64,000 nt of DNA from Novosphingobium sp. AAP83. GTDB lineage: Bacteria; Pseudomonadota; Alphaproteobacteria; Sphingomonadales; Sphingomonadaceae. Below are positions 8,220 to 18,648 of this stretch, one piece after another. The translations under genes were made by a program, and so were the position numbers. The DNA lies in assembly GCF_001295795.1 (NCBI RefSeq), contig NZ_LJHY01000016.1:1-64000 (forward strand), given 5' to 3'. Below the pieces are notes generated by a model that saw only the letters and a list, made by a program, of their open reading frames with translations, searched no databases and was not told where the DNA came from. The stretch's first letter is position 1; each line of letters begins with the position of its first letter.

Positions 8220-9400
8220 GCCAGCACCCAATTCTTGGGTTCGCGCGGCATCCCGAGCATCCGCTCGGCAATGATATTGCGCTGAACTTCTTCGCTGCCG
8301 CCAGCGATTGTCCACGCATAACTGTTCATGAAATCTGCCATCCAGTTGCCACTGTTTAGATCGCCATAAGTGATCGGCGTGCGATATTGCGCAGCCATGC
8401 CGCCAAGCCTGACGCCGAGCGCGGAATAAGCGCGTAACGCCCGCGAATAAGCGTTCTTGACCACCGAAGCGTCGCCAATCTGCTCCAGCCCGTTCATGCG
8501 GTTTTCAAGGAACTGGTCAGCCAAGGCGCAAACTGCTTCGACCTGCCCAGTGAGTGCGCCGAAATCGCGCAACACGCCTTCATCGTCATGGCGCGCCACG
8601 GTGTTTATAAGGTCAGCGACCCGGCTCAGCGCACCGCGCATCCGGTAGCCCAATTCCATCAGCGTCAAACCGCGCTCGGACGATAGCGTCGCCTGCGCAA
8701 CCGCCCAGCCCTGGCCTTCTTCGCCAACGCGTTCGGATACCGGAATCTCGACATTATCGAGGAAAATCTCGGCGAATTCCTCATCCCCCTGAATCTGGTG
8801 GATGGGGCGGACGGTGACGCCGGGGGCTTTCATATCCATCAGGAAATAGGTCAGGCCCGCCTGTTTGGCGCTTTCGGTTGATGTCCGCGCGAGCAGCAGG
8901 CAACGATCGGCATATTGCGCCATCGTTGACCACACCTTCTGGCCATTGATCACATAGACATCGCCCTTGCGCTCTGCCCGGCAGCGCACGGCCGCCAGAT
9001 CGGACCCGGCACCGGGCTCGGAAAAGCCCTGGCACCACGTTTCGCCTTCAAGGATGCGCGGCAAATAGCGCGCCTTCTGATTGTCATTGCCACATTCATG
9101 CAGCGTGGCAAAAGCATGATAAGTCGAGACAAACGAGAGCAGCAGACGCGGCGCATCTGCGCTCGCAAGCTCTTCATAGAGAACTTTTTGTTCAGCCAGA
9201 CTGCGCCCACCGCCGGGCCACTGGGCGGGCCAATGCGGGATCGCATAACCTGCGTCGACCAGCTTGGCGAACCAGTTGCGTTGCGAAGCCACGAAGGCTT
9301 CGTGCGTGGCGGCATCGCGCCAATCGGCGGGGCGGTGCTCGACAAGCCATTGCCGGACTTCACTGCGCGAGGCGGCTTGGGGATCGTTGACGTTTGACAT
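8216..9400 (-). CDS. Acyl-CoA dehydrogenase, large subunit of a probable heteromeric pair
   Basis: A 394-residue acyl-CoA dehydrogenase with GFSEPGAGSDLA near the middle of the protein (FAD and substrate loop) and NGQKVWSTMAQYAD following. The medium-chain enzyme's catalytic glutamate (YEGT) is Gly here (AGGSEEVQRNIIAERML), so the base must come from elsewhere, as in isovaleryl-type and heteromeric steroid FadE enzymes, where a glutamate on another helix is used. It is translationally coupled to the shorter subunit. It would introduce the alpha-beta double bond in a branched or cyclic acyl-CoA. Start is the ATG giving MSNVNDP. Confidence 0.88.
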   Translation of the reverse strand: MSNVNDPQAASRSEVRQWLVEHRPADWRDAATHEAFVASQRNWFAKLVDAGYAIPHWPAQWPGGGRSLAEQKVLYEELASADAPRLLLSFVSTYHAFATLHECGNDNQKARYLPRILEGETWCQGFSEPGAGSDLAAVRCRAERKGDVYVINGQKVWSTMAQYADRCLLLARTSTESAKQAGLTYFLMDMKAPGVTVRPIHQIQGDEEFAEIFLDNVEIPVSERVGEEGQGWAVAQATLSSERGLTLMELGYRMRGALSRVADLINTVARHDDEGVLRDFGALTGQVEAVCALADQFLENRMNGLEQIGDASVVKNAYSRALRAYSALGVRLGGMAAQYRTPITYGDLNSGNWMADFMNSYAWTIAGGSEEVQRNIIAERMLGMPREPKNWVLA

Positions 9401-9534
9401 GGCCCGATCTTAGGCCCGCTTCACCGCAGTTCTGCAAGTCGATGGGGCAGATATCCCTTCGGCGATAAAGCGCGCGCACCATGCTGCACTTGAGGGCAGG
9501 AGGACGGTTGCTGCCGCCCCCCTCTCACCCCGAA

Positions 9535-11347
<1,813 letters not shown>

Positions 11348-11395
11348 GACTTTCGGATCCTTCTCAAAACTGTGTAATGGTTGGTATAGCCCGCT

Positions 11396-12523
11396 TTACA
11401 GATCGCGGGCGATCACCATGCGCTGAATGTCCGAGGTGCCTTCATATATCTGGCAAACGCGGACATCGCGGTAGATCTTGGCAATGCGGTAATCCTCAAG
11501 ATAGCCATAGCCACCCAGCGTTTGCAGCGCGCCCGAGACAACTTCTTCTGCGGTTTCGGAAGCGACCAGTTTGGCCATCGAGGCAACCTTCAGGCATGGC
11601 GCGCCGGTATCCTTGACCGAGGCTGCATGAAGCACGAGCTGGCGCGCGGCTTCGAGTTTTGCCACAAGGCCCGCAAGCCGGTGCCCGACCGCCTGATGCT
11701 GGATGATCGGCTGACCAAAGCTTTGGCGCTCTTTGGCATAAGCAATTGCGATATCGAGCGCGGCATCGGCCATGCCAATGCACTGCGCTGCGATGCCGAT
11801 GCGGCCTGCTTCAAGGTTGGACAAAGCAATGCGATAACCCTCGCCTGGCTTGCCCAGAACCAGTTCATCGGGCACGAACAGATCGTCAAAACGGATCGTG
11901 CAGGTATCCGAGGCGCCCTGCCCCAGCTTTTGTTCGACTTTATCCACGCCATAGCCGGGGCTATCAGTCGGCACGATGAAGCCGGTGATACCACGCTTGC
12001 CCGCTTCTGGATCCGTCGTAGCAAAGATGATTGCCAGTTTGGCGATCCGGCCATTCGAGATGAACTGCTTTGACCCGTTCAAGCGCCAACCGCCATCGAC
12101 CTTTACCGCGCGGGTGCGCAAGGCAGATGCGTCCGAGCCTGCATCAGGTTCGGTCAGAGCAAATGCGCCGGTCCCGCGCCCGCCTATCAGATCGGACAAG
12201 AAGCGTTCCTGCTGTGCCGGGGTGCCATAGTTGACCAGCGCAGTGACGATGAGACTGTTATGGATGGACACCACGGTGGACAGAGCGCCGTCTCCGGCAG
12301 CAAGTTCGATCAGCGCCAACGCATAGGATACGGTGTCGAGCCCGACGCCGCCGACGCTTTCAGGCGCGATCATTCCCATCATGCCCAGTTCGGCAAGTTC
12401 GCCAAACAACTCTGGCGGATAAGCACCTTGCGTTTCATAGGCAAACACGTTTGGTTGCACGCGGTCTTGCGCAAAACCGCGAACCATATCACGCACCGCC
12501 ACCTGTGTTTCGGAGAGAATCAT
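11396..12523 (-). CDS. Acyl-CoA dehydrogenase, short/medium-chain type
   Basis: This 375-residue enzyme has all family marks: FALTEPDAGSD in the middle domain, NGSKQFISNG, and a C-terminal IYEGTSDIQRMVIAR whose glutamate is the usual catalytic base. Unlike the other acyl-CoA dehydrogenases of the window it therefore has the classical active site and probably works as a homotetramer feeding electron-transferring flavoprotein. I start at the ATG one codon inside a possible GTG; AAGGG lies upstream. It faces a TetR gene across a 92-base region holding two palindromes, and is the likely target of that regulator. Confidence 0.9.
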   Translation of the reverse strand: MILSETQVAVRDMVRGFAQDRVQPNVFAYETQGAYPPELFGELAELGMMGMIAPESVGGVGLDTVSYALALIELAAGDGALSTVVSIHNSLIVTALVNYGTPAQQERFLSDLIGGRGTGAFALTEPDAGSDASALRTRAVKVDGGWRLNGSKQFISNGRIAKLAIIFATTDPEAGKRGITGFIVPTDSPGYGVDKVEQKLGQGASDTCTIRFDDLFVPDELVLGKPGEGYRIALSNLEAGRIGIAAQCIGMADAALDIAIAYAKERQSFGQPIIQHQAVGHRLAGLVAKLEAARQLVLHAASVKDTGAPCLKVASMAKLVASETAEEVVSGALQTLGGYGYLEDYRIAKIYRDVRVCQIYEGTSDIQRMVIARDL

Positions 12524-12542
12524 CACAAGTTGCCCTTGATAG

Positions 12543-12558
12543 TTTACTCCTTGGTAAA
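12543..12558. promoter_or_regulatory. Secondary operator half-palindrome near the TetR/acyl-CoA dehydrogenase divergence
   Basis: TTTAC and GTAAA are inverted around six bases. The right half (TTGGTAAA) resembles the right half of the stronger palindrome just downstream, about 19 bases away, so this may be a second, weaker site for the same regulator. Confidence 0.4.
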
Positions 12559-12559
12559 T

Positions 12560-12579
12560 AATATACCGATTGGTATATT
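12560..12579. promoter_or_regulatory. Palindromic TetR-family operator in the divergent promoter region
   Basis: AATATACC and GGTATATT are perfect eight-base inverted arms around GATT. It lies between the acyl-CoA dehydrogenase start (minus) and the TetR gene (plus). A further ATATACCG half-site occurs at 12605-12612 near the start of the TetR coding region. Position and symmetry fit autoregulation plus control of the divergent gene. Confidence 0.7.
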
Positions 12580-12615
12580 GTCAATCGAAGACCATGTTTG
12601 CGAGATATACCGACC

Positions 12616-13242
12616 GTGACCAAAGACCGTTCGTCATCACCGTTTACAACGGCACAGCAGCGCAAAAGCAGGCATCAGGAAAAGCGTGATGCAGTGCTTT
12701 TGGCAGCGGTTCAGATGTTCAATGAGCGCGGTTTTCATCAGACCTCGCTAGACGAAGTGGCCGCAAGTTTGGGCGTTACCAAACCCACGATTTACCACTA
12801 TCTGGGCAACAAAGACCAAGTCCTGCTCGAATGCGTAACGCTGGGTTTGGAGCAGTTGCTGGCGTCGGGAGAGGCGGTACGCAATGGACCGGGCACAGGA
12901 GCAGATCGCCTGCGGGCATGCCTTGTCCGCTATGCTGAAATCATTATGGGCGACTTTGGGCGATGCGTGATCCGAACATCTGAAGAGGAACTTGGCGAGG
13001 AATCGCGGAGCCAGTTCAGAGCGTTGAAGAGGCGCATTGATAGCGCCATCCGCATGCTTATTCAGCAAGGTATCGATGATGGATCGATTGCGCCAGTCGA
13101 TGCAAAGATGCTGGCTTTCACGCTGACAGGATCATTGAATTGGACCGCGCGCTGGCATGTGCCGGACGGCAGCCTGACACCACAGCAAATCTCACAGCAG
13201 ATGGTCGATATCCTTGCAAAAGGCTTCATCACGCAAACTTGA
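12616..13242 (+). CDS. TetR/AcrR-family transcriptional regulator
   Basis: About 208 residues. The N-terminal helix-turn-helix reads DEVAASLGVTKPTIYHYLGNKD, textbook for TetR, with a C-terminal ligand domain rich in helices. The start is uncertain: GTG at 12616 gives a short basic lead (TKDRSSSPFTT); an upstream TTG at 12598 also fits, and neither has a strong ribosome site. It is divergent from an acyl-CoA dehydrogenase and separated from it by a clean palindrome, so it probably represses that gene and itself, releasing on an acyl-CoA ligand as PsrA/FadR-type TetR proteins do. The ligand is inferred. Confidence 0.85.
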   Translation: MTKDRSSSPFTTAQQRKSRHQEKRDAVLLAAVQMFNERGFHQTSLDEVAASLGVTKPTIYHYLGNKDQVLLECVTLGLEQLLASGEAVRNGPGTGADRLRACLVRYAEIIMGDFGRCVIRTSEEELGEESRSQFRALKRRIDSAIRMLIQQGIDDGSIAPVDAKMLAFTLTGSLNWTARWHVPDGSLTPQQISQQMVDILAKGFITQT

Positions 13243-13347
13243 TCAATCCCGCGCCGTGGCGATTTTCGATGAAATGCCACCAAAGCCGCGCGACGTGTGC
13301 CTCTTGCGCGACCATGATGCACCCAATGACCAATAGAGGAACTTTTC

Positions 13348-13614
13348 ATGAGCGAAGACAATCGCATCGCTGCGCAGGCTGAACGAATCACCGCGCTAGA
13401 GGCCGAATTGGAAAGTGCTGGCGAGGTATCAATAGAAGAAACCCGGTTGCTGCAAATGCGCGTCCTGTTGCACGAATGGATCGATAGCGTCGTCGGTGTT
13501 GTGTCATCCCCGGGAGTTGGCCGCGTTTCATTAATCCATCGCGACGGCAGCCAATCAAGCATAGCATCGTCGAAGTTGCCGTTTATCCTGTCACGTCCGG
13601 CGCAATTCGAATGA
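13348..13614 (+). CDS. Small hypothetical protein, 88 aa, with coiled-coil N-terminus
   Basis: I do not recognise this protein. The first 40 residues form a charged heptad-like helix (AERITALEAELESAGEVSIEE), followed by a short helix LLQMRVLLHEWIDSVVG and a tail with beta character. AGAGGAAC lies eight bases before the ATG, so translation is likely. There is no signal peptide or membrane segment. It follows the TetR gene by about 105 bases on the same strand and converges on an oxidoreductase gene. The heptad pattern suggests self-association or binding to a partner. Confidence 0.6.
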   Translation: MSEDNRIAAQAERITALEAELESAGEVSIEETRLLQMRVLLHEWIDSVVGVVSSPGVGRVSLIHRDGSQSSIASSKLPFILSRPAQFE

Positions 13615-13636
13615 TTTTGTGTTTAATGTTGGTGGG

Positions 13637-14740
13637 TTAGACGACTTCACCCACAGTCACCCACCGCCGCCCTGCACTGGACAGGCGGATCGCTTCTTGC
13701 ACGCGCTCCACTTCTAGCGCGCGGGCGAAATCCGGTGATGGCCGTCCTTTGCCGTGAATGGCCTCGACCAGCCCGTGCATTGCCAATGCCATCGGATAAC
13801 TGGGCGGGATCGATGCTGTCCAATCTAGGCCAACTGCTGGATCAGTCTTGAAAGCTTCAGGCAGGTCAATCGCCTCGAATGCTCCACCCAGTTGGCCGCC
13901 CGAGAGCAGGCAGTCGCGCGCAGTGGGAAAGGTGGGTGCCTGCGCCCGCAAACGGCCTTTGGTGCCAAACACATCGATCAGCCAGCCATCGTGAAGCGGC
14001 ATTGACCAGCTGATCTGCATAGTCATGGTCAGGCCTGATTGGAATTTCAGGATCACGTTGGCAAAGTCGGTCGTCCCAGGCGTGATCGTGTCACCATCGG
14101 AAAAGACCCATTGCCGCAAGACCTGCGTATCATCGGCGACAAGTTCGGCAATCGGGCCGAACAAGTGCAACAGCATATATAGCGCATGGCTGCCATTGTT
14201 GCGCACCGCGCTAACCCCCGCGCTGGCATCGGCGAACCAGTTATACGGGAAGCGCTTGTCGGGCTGGTTGAACAGCGACAGGTTGAAATGGCACGTGCCC
14301 CCCAGAGCCTCGCCGATAAAGCCATCGTCCAGCATCGTTTTCATCTGCCGATGCGCTGGCAGGTATTCGCTAAACGCATCGACCATGCCCAAGCTGGGGC
14401 TGTTCATCGCTGCGGCATTGATCGCCTTGGCCCCTGCCCAATCAGGCACATGCGGACTGGCGTTGTAGATGTGTTTGCCGTGCTGCAATGCGGCGAGCAC
14501 CATGTCCAGCCGCACCGACGGCCGCGTTCCCAGATCGACGATATCAATGTCGGGATCGGCGCACATCTCCTCTGCGTTCCAGAAAGCGCGCGGCAAACCC
14601 AACCGCTGTTGGGCTGCCAACGCGGTCTCCTGCCGCGATGTGCAAATGGCGGTAACCTCTACACCGGGCACGGATTGCCATGCGGGCAGATGGGCAAAAG
14701 CGCCCCACCCTGCGCTCACAATTCCGACACGCAGAGCCAT
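13637..14740 (-). CDS. Gfo/Idh/MocA-family NAD(P)-dependent oxidoreductase
   Basis: 367 residues. The N-terminal Rossmann fold reads VGIVSAGWGAFAHLPAW, with a CTSRQ segment after the second strand, and GKHIYNASPH stands where the family usually has EKP. The C-terminal alpha/beta domain (HFNLSLFNQPDKRFPYNWFADASAGVSAVRNNGSHALYMLLHLFG) holds the substrate-side histidine typical of the family. Members oxidise or reduce sugars, cyclitols or other hydroxy compounds. The usual EKP lysine is not present in the segment I can align, so the active site may be unusual. It is the last gene of a minus-strand run with an AhpD-like gene and an MFS transporter. Confidence 0.8.
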   Translation of the reverse strand: MALRVGIVSAGWGAFAHLPAWQSVPGVEVTAICTSRQETALAAQQRLGLPRAFWNAEEMCADPDIDIVDLGTRPSVRLDMVLAALQHGKHIYNASPHVPDWAGAKAINAAAMNSPSLGMVDAFSEYLPAHRQMKTMLDDGFIGEALGGTCHFNLSLFNQPDKRFPYNWFADASAGVSAVRNNGSHALYMLLHLFGPIAELVADDTQVLRQWVFSDGDTITPGTTDFANVILKFQSGLTMTMQISWSMPLHDGWLIDVFGTKGRLRAQAPTFPTARDCLLSGGQLGGAFEAIDLPEAFKTDPAVGLDWTASIPPSYPMALAMHGLVEAIHGKGRPSPDFARALEVERVQEAIRLSSAGRRWVTVGEVV

Positions 14741-14756
14741 TCAATAGGTCCTTACC

Positions 14757-15410
14757 CTAATAGCCGCGGGTATCTTCCCAGTTTTCAACCTCGCCCGGCT
14801 TGTATGTCTTGCCGGGGATTTTGCCTGACTGCGTGCGCAGATCAAAGCCCACAGCATCGGCGCCACCCTCAATTTGCACGCCGAACGACGACAATGCCCA
14901 ACTGGTCATAACATAGTGGCCAATGGTGAATGTGAGGTCCATCAATTGCTTTTTGTTCAGCGTCTTGGTCAGCGTTGCCCATGTGGCGTCGCCGATCACA
15001 TTGCGATCAATCAGATCGTCCACCGCCTGGAGCAGGGCAACCTCTTCCTCGCTCCAGTTGCCACCTTCCGGAAAGTCACGGATAGCGCCGATGTCTTCAA
15101 GCGAGAGACCGGCATTCATCCCGTAACCAACGTGGTTGTGCCATTCGTAGGCCGATTTCACCCGCCAACTGACGCGCAGGATCAGGAGTTCCAATTGCCG
15201 CGTATTCATGCTGTTGGCCATGAGGAAGTGCTTGCCCCAGTCGTTATAGACTTTACCAAGCGTCGGGTGATTGCCCATCACCATCATGATGTTGGTTTTG
15301 CTGCCTTTTTCCCAAGCGTTGGGCTCACCCCAAAAGGCAAAGACATCGCGCGCTTCATCGGTCCATTCCTCGCGCGGGCAGTGCGAGATGCGGGGAACGA
15401 TATCAGTCAT
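14757..15410 (-). CDS. Carboxymuconolactone decarboxylase/AhpD-like family protein
   Basis: A 217-residue, mostly helical protein of the CMD/AhpD fold, with the core helix QLELLILRVSWRVKSAYEWHNHVGYGMNAGLS. The CxxC of true AhpD is absent in this helix (WRVKSAYEWHNH), so a peroxidase role is unlikely; the glutamate and histidine of EWHNH are kept, as in the lactone decarboxylase-like members. Members of this subgroup are common beside steroid and aromatic degradation genes, with unclear function. It lies 16 bases upstream of the oxidoreductase gene in the same operon. Confidence 0.8.
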   Translation of the reverse strand: MTDIVPRISHCPREEWTDEARDVFAFWGEPNAWEKGSKTNIMMVMGNHPTLGKVYNDWGKHFLMANSMNTRQLELLILRVSWRVKSAYEWHNHVGYGMNAGLSLEDIGAIRDFPEGGNWSEEEVALLQAVDDLIDRNVIGDATWATLTKTLNKKQLMDLTFTIGHYVMTSWALSSFGVQIEGGADAVGFDLRTQSGKIPGKTYKPGEVENWEDTRGY

Positions 15411-15455
15411 GCCTGGTCCTTCTTGTAGCTGTTCGGGATCATCGTCGGACGCCGG

Positions 15456-16811
15456 TCAATGCAGTGTCGTAGCAAGCGGCGGGCCTTTGCCCCAACCGCC
15501 AGCGCGTTCAAAATCGCCACGGCACGAACGGCTTGCCAGCCAGGCAATGACGGTGCTCGGGAAGCCTACCAGCAGCACGACCCGCATCGCCATGCCCAAG
15601 GCTTCTTTGCCATAGGTCGGGGTCAGCATGTCGCTCAGCCAGCCGACGAAAACCGGTCCGAGGCCAAACCCGATAACGTTGATCGTGATCATGAGCATGG
15701 CCACTGCGACCGAGCGTGAATGCGCAGGCGCCAATCCTGCGATTACGGCCATCAAAGGCGCAGCAGACATTCCGCCAATCAGCATGTTTAAGCCCAACAG
15801 CGGGAATACCGCATTCATCGGCCCGGACAACGCCAACCAGGCAATGCCCATCGACAAAAACCCGGCAATCATGCCCAGCCAGACGTACCAGCGCAGATCG
15901 CGGCGCCCCAGCCAATCGCACAGGGGGCCGCCCACTGTATGACCAACCACAGAGCCGAGGAACAGCGCACCGCCCATTTGCAATCCGGCAGTTTGCGCCG
16001 ACATCCCGTGCGTACGCTCCATGAACGCAGGAGCCCAACTCACCAACCCCATGGTTACAAGCGTGTTCAAACCGGCACCCACCATCAGCAAAGGCATCGT
16101 GCGGATTGTCAGCAACTGCTTCATCGTTGCACCGAACGGCTGCTGCACGGTATCTTCTTTGCGCACATTATCGGCAAGGCCGGGTCGCACATCGCGCAGC
16201 GTAAACAATACCAACGGCACCAGGATAAAGCCGGGCAAGCAAGCGTAAAACATCGCCTGACGCCAGCCGTAGGTTTCCGTTAACCAGCCGCCAAGCGCAG
16301 GCCCGAGGAGATTGCCCAAGGACGCACCAAGCAAAAAGACCGCAATGGCGGTCGCACGGGTGCGCAGCGGAAAGTGATCGGCGATCCAGCTTTGCGAAGG
16401 TGGCGTAAAGCCCCCCTCCCCCAACCCGATCAGGGCGCGCCCGGCAAGCAACATCCAGAAGCCTTGCGCCGAACCGCAAATCAGCACGGCAAGGCTCCAT
16501 ATTGTAGCCGCAATGGCCACAACCTTGCGCTTGGACCAACGGTCGGCAATGCGCGCCAGCGGAAGCACCGCGATGACATAGATGATCGCAATCGCCAGAT
16601 CTTTGGCAAGCCCGATCTGCGTATCGCTCAGCTTGAGCTCTGCTTTGATAGGGCCAACCATGACCGCCATCATGAAGCGCTCACCCACCACCGAGGCGGA
16701 TACGAGCACCAGCACGAACATGAACCAGCTGCGATACAGCATGCTTGGCAATTGTTCTGCTTTATCAGCCGGTTCAGCCAGCGCTGTTTCCGGTGAAATG
16801 CTTCCCGTCAT
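15456..16811 (-). CDS. MFS transporter
   Basis: About 451 residues with twelve predicted membrane helices. The loop between helices 2 and 3 reads LARIADRWSKRKVVA, the classical MFS signature (RxADRxxxR), and GLGEGGFTPPSQSWIADHF follows. The pattern suggests the aromatic acid/spinster-like anion transporter group, probably importing an organic acid substrate or exporting a product across the inner membrane. The ATG was chosen because AGGAGAGGCAG lies directly upstream; a longer form starting 15 bases earlier is less likely. It shares a minus-strand operon with CMD and oxidoreductase genes. Substrate unknown. Confidence 0.85.
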   Translation of the reverse strand: MTGSISPETALAEPADKAEQLPSMLYRSWFMFVLVLVSASVVGERFMMAVMVGPIKAELKLSDTQIGLAKDLAIAIIYVIAVLPLARIADRWSKRKVVAIAATIWSLAVLICGSAQGFWMLLAGRALIGLGEGGFTPPSQSWIADHFPLRTRATAIAVFLLGASLGNLLGPALGGWLTETYGWRQAMFYACLPGFILVPLVLFTLRDVRPGLADNVRKEDTVQQPFGATMKQLLTIRTMPLLMVGAGLNTLVTMGLVSWAPAFMERTHGMSAQTAGLQMGGALFLGSVVGHTVGGPLCDWLGRRDLRWYVWLGMIAGFLSMGIAWLALSGPMNAVFPLLGLNMLIGGMSAAPLMAVIAGLAPAHSRSVAVAMLMITINVIGFGLGPVFVGWLSDMLTPTYGKEALGMAMRVVLLVGFPSTVIAWLASRSCRGDFERAGGWGKGPPLATTLH

Positions 16812-16833
16812 CTGCCTCTCCTGCACGCGCTGC

Positions 16834-17589
16834 CTACATTGGTGCGGTGTCGATGGTCGGGCGTATCAGAATTTGCGAGACGTTGGCGCGCCTTGGCAGC
16901 GACACGATGAAGATGATCGCTTCGGCGATGTCAGCCGCTTTCATCGCGCCGTCTTTGCTAACGTGCTGCTGCATCATCGCCGCCCACTGCGGATCGGAAA
17001 CGCTCGATGCGATGTCGGTCTCGGTCGCGCCGGGCTCAACCACGGAAACGCGGATGTTGTCATTGCCCAATTCCTGACGAATGGATTCGGTAAAGCCGTT
17101 CACGCCATGCTTGCTGGTGGCATAGGAAGCAAAAAGCCCGGCGGCACGACGGCCGGCGGTTGAGCTGATGTTGATGATGTCTCCGCCACCCGAAGCCTTG
17201 AGATGCGGAACCACCGCCATGCAGGTGTAAATCGTGCCCCACAAGTTGGTGTGGATCACCTTGCGCCAGCCTTCAAGATCGAGCGACTGGATGCCGCCCG
17301 CCTCATTTACACCGGCAGAATTGATCACGATATCAAGCCGCCCGAATGCGCTGACCGCTTGTTCTACCGCCCCGAACGCATCTGCCTCGACACTCACGTC
17401 ACTCTTGATTGCCAAGGCTGTTCCGCCCTTGCTTTCGATGGCGGCAACCACCGTATCAAGCCGGTCCACCCGCCGGCCCGTGATCACCACTTGTGCGCCG
17501 GCTCCAGCCAGAGCCAATGCAGCCGCTTCGCCAATACCAGTGCCGCCGCCTGTCACCAGCGCAACTTTGCCGCTCAAAAATCCAGCCAT
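16834..17589 (-). CDS. Short-chain dehydrogenase/reductase
   Basis: 251 residues with GGGTGIGE near residue 14, TGRRVDR (arginines suggest NADP), NSAG, ISSTAG and YATSKHGV as the catalytic serine, tyrosine and lysine. The helix after YATSKH and the EPGATETD segment match the classical YdfG-like group that acts on small hydroxyacids or carbonyls. It is 22 bases from the MFS gene and 12 from the DapB-like gene, in one minus-strand run. The specific substrate cannot be read from sequence. Confidence 0.85.
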   Translation of the reverse strand: MAGFLSGKVALVTGGGTGIGEAAALALAGAGAQVVITGRRVDRLDTVVAAIESKGGTALAIKSDVSVEADAFGAVEQAVSAFGRLDIVINSAGVNEAGGIQSLDLEGWRKVIHTNLWGTIYTCMAVVPHLKASGGGDIINISSTAGRRAAGLFASYATSKHGVNGFTESIRQELGNDNIRVSVVEPGATETDIASSVSDPQWAAMMQQHVSKDGAMKAADIAEAIIFIVSLPRRANVSQILIRPTIDTAPM

Positions 17590-17601
17590 ATGGGTCGCTT
17601 T

Positions 17602-18645
17602 CTATTGAAAGTTGGCAACGATGTGCGGCAAATCCATGGTGGTGCGGATACCGGGCTGTGCAGCGCAGAGCACCTTTACCGCATTTACCGCACGGTGCGC
17701 AGTAAAGCCGGGGCTGATGTTGGGAAATTCCTCGGGCGTCACCGGGAAACCGATGGTCACTTCCATCGGCGTGTCGCCCTCAACGCTGATCCGCCAGCCG
17801 GTCTCGCATAAACGCCAATCCGTTGCCTCGACGTTGTGCGTAACATACCAGTTTGCGCGGAAACGCAGCCTTGCAACGCCTGCAACGCGGCCTTCAACGG
17901 TTATGCGTTGCCCTGCAACAGTTCCCGCATTGACCAAACCTGCTGCAATCTGGACGTCGTGCGCTGCCGCAGTAAATTCGCCGTGACCGTGCCACTCGTC
18001 TATCGCGATATTCATTTCATCAGCTACTTGCGCCAGCGAGGTTGCAAAATCAGACTGTACGTGTTCGGTGCGCCCTTGGTCGAATTCGCCCATCGGCGCA
18101 CCAAACCCCATCACGTTAAACAGCAGATTGGGCGAATTTCGGCTCGATAAATCGGCGAATTCATCAATTGTCAGGCAATCAAGCCTGCGCGACATCGATA
18201 CCAGCGGAATCGTTAGCGCTTCGGTGCTGAAGCCCGGGCTGGACCCCGTGGAGTAAATCGATGAATTGCCCTGCGCGCAGGCAGCATCCACTTTGGCACG
18301 AACGTCTGCTGCCATGGTTCTGGGATGATAGAAATCCCCCCGTGTTGTCACCACATTCTTGCCGCTTGCAAGCAAGGCACACAGCATATCGATATCCGTG
18401 CCCTGCTGCATGTGCAGCACGCAATCGGCAGGTGTTGCGATAATCGCAGCGATATCATTTGTGGCGATAACGCCGGTCTCGGCCAGGCCGCACAATGTCC
18501 CGGCATCAAGCCCTGTTTTGTCAGGCGAATGGACCCACAGACCCACCAGTTCCATCTCGGGGTGTTCGATCACCGCACGCAGTGATCGCGTGCCGATATT
18601 GCCGGTGGCCCATTGGATTACGCGCAAAGTTCTATGATCGCTCAT
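17602..18645 (-). CDS. DapB-like NAD(P)-binding oxidoreductase (2,4-diaminopentanoate dehydrogenase-like)
   Basis: 347 residues. The N-terminal Rossmann domain (RVIQWATGNIGTRSLRAV) and the C-terminal domain resemble the dihydrodipicolinate reductase-like family that includes 2,4-diaminopentanoate dehydrogenase. Proteins of this group, with the opening VIQWATGNIG, are frequent in sphingomonad and mycobacterial lipid and steroid clusters, where their reaction is unassigned. Amino-acid metabolism is unlikely from context. It ends 12 bases before the SDR gene and begins three bases after the MFS_3 transporter gene, so co-transcription is likely. Confidence 0.7.
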   Translation of the reverse strand: MSDHRTLRVIQWATGNIGTRSLRAVIEHPEMELVGLWVHSPDKTGLDAGTLCGLAETGVIATNDIAAIIATPADCVLHMQQGTDIDMLCALLASGKNVVTTRGDFYHPRTMAADVRAKVDAACAQGNSSIYSTGSSPGFSTEALTIPLVSMSRRLDCLTIDEFADLSSRNSPNLLFNVMGFGAPMGEFDQGRTEHVQSDFATSLAQVADEMNIAIDEWHGHGEFTAAAHDVQIAAGLVNAGTVAGQRITVEGRVAGVARLRFRANWYVTHNVEATDWRLCETGWRISVEGDTPMEVTIGFPVTPEEFPNISPGFTAHRAVNAVKVLCAAQPGIRTTMDLPHIVANFQ

Positions 18646-18648
18646 ATG

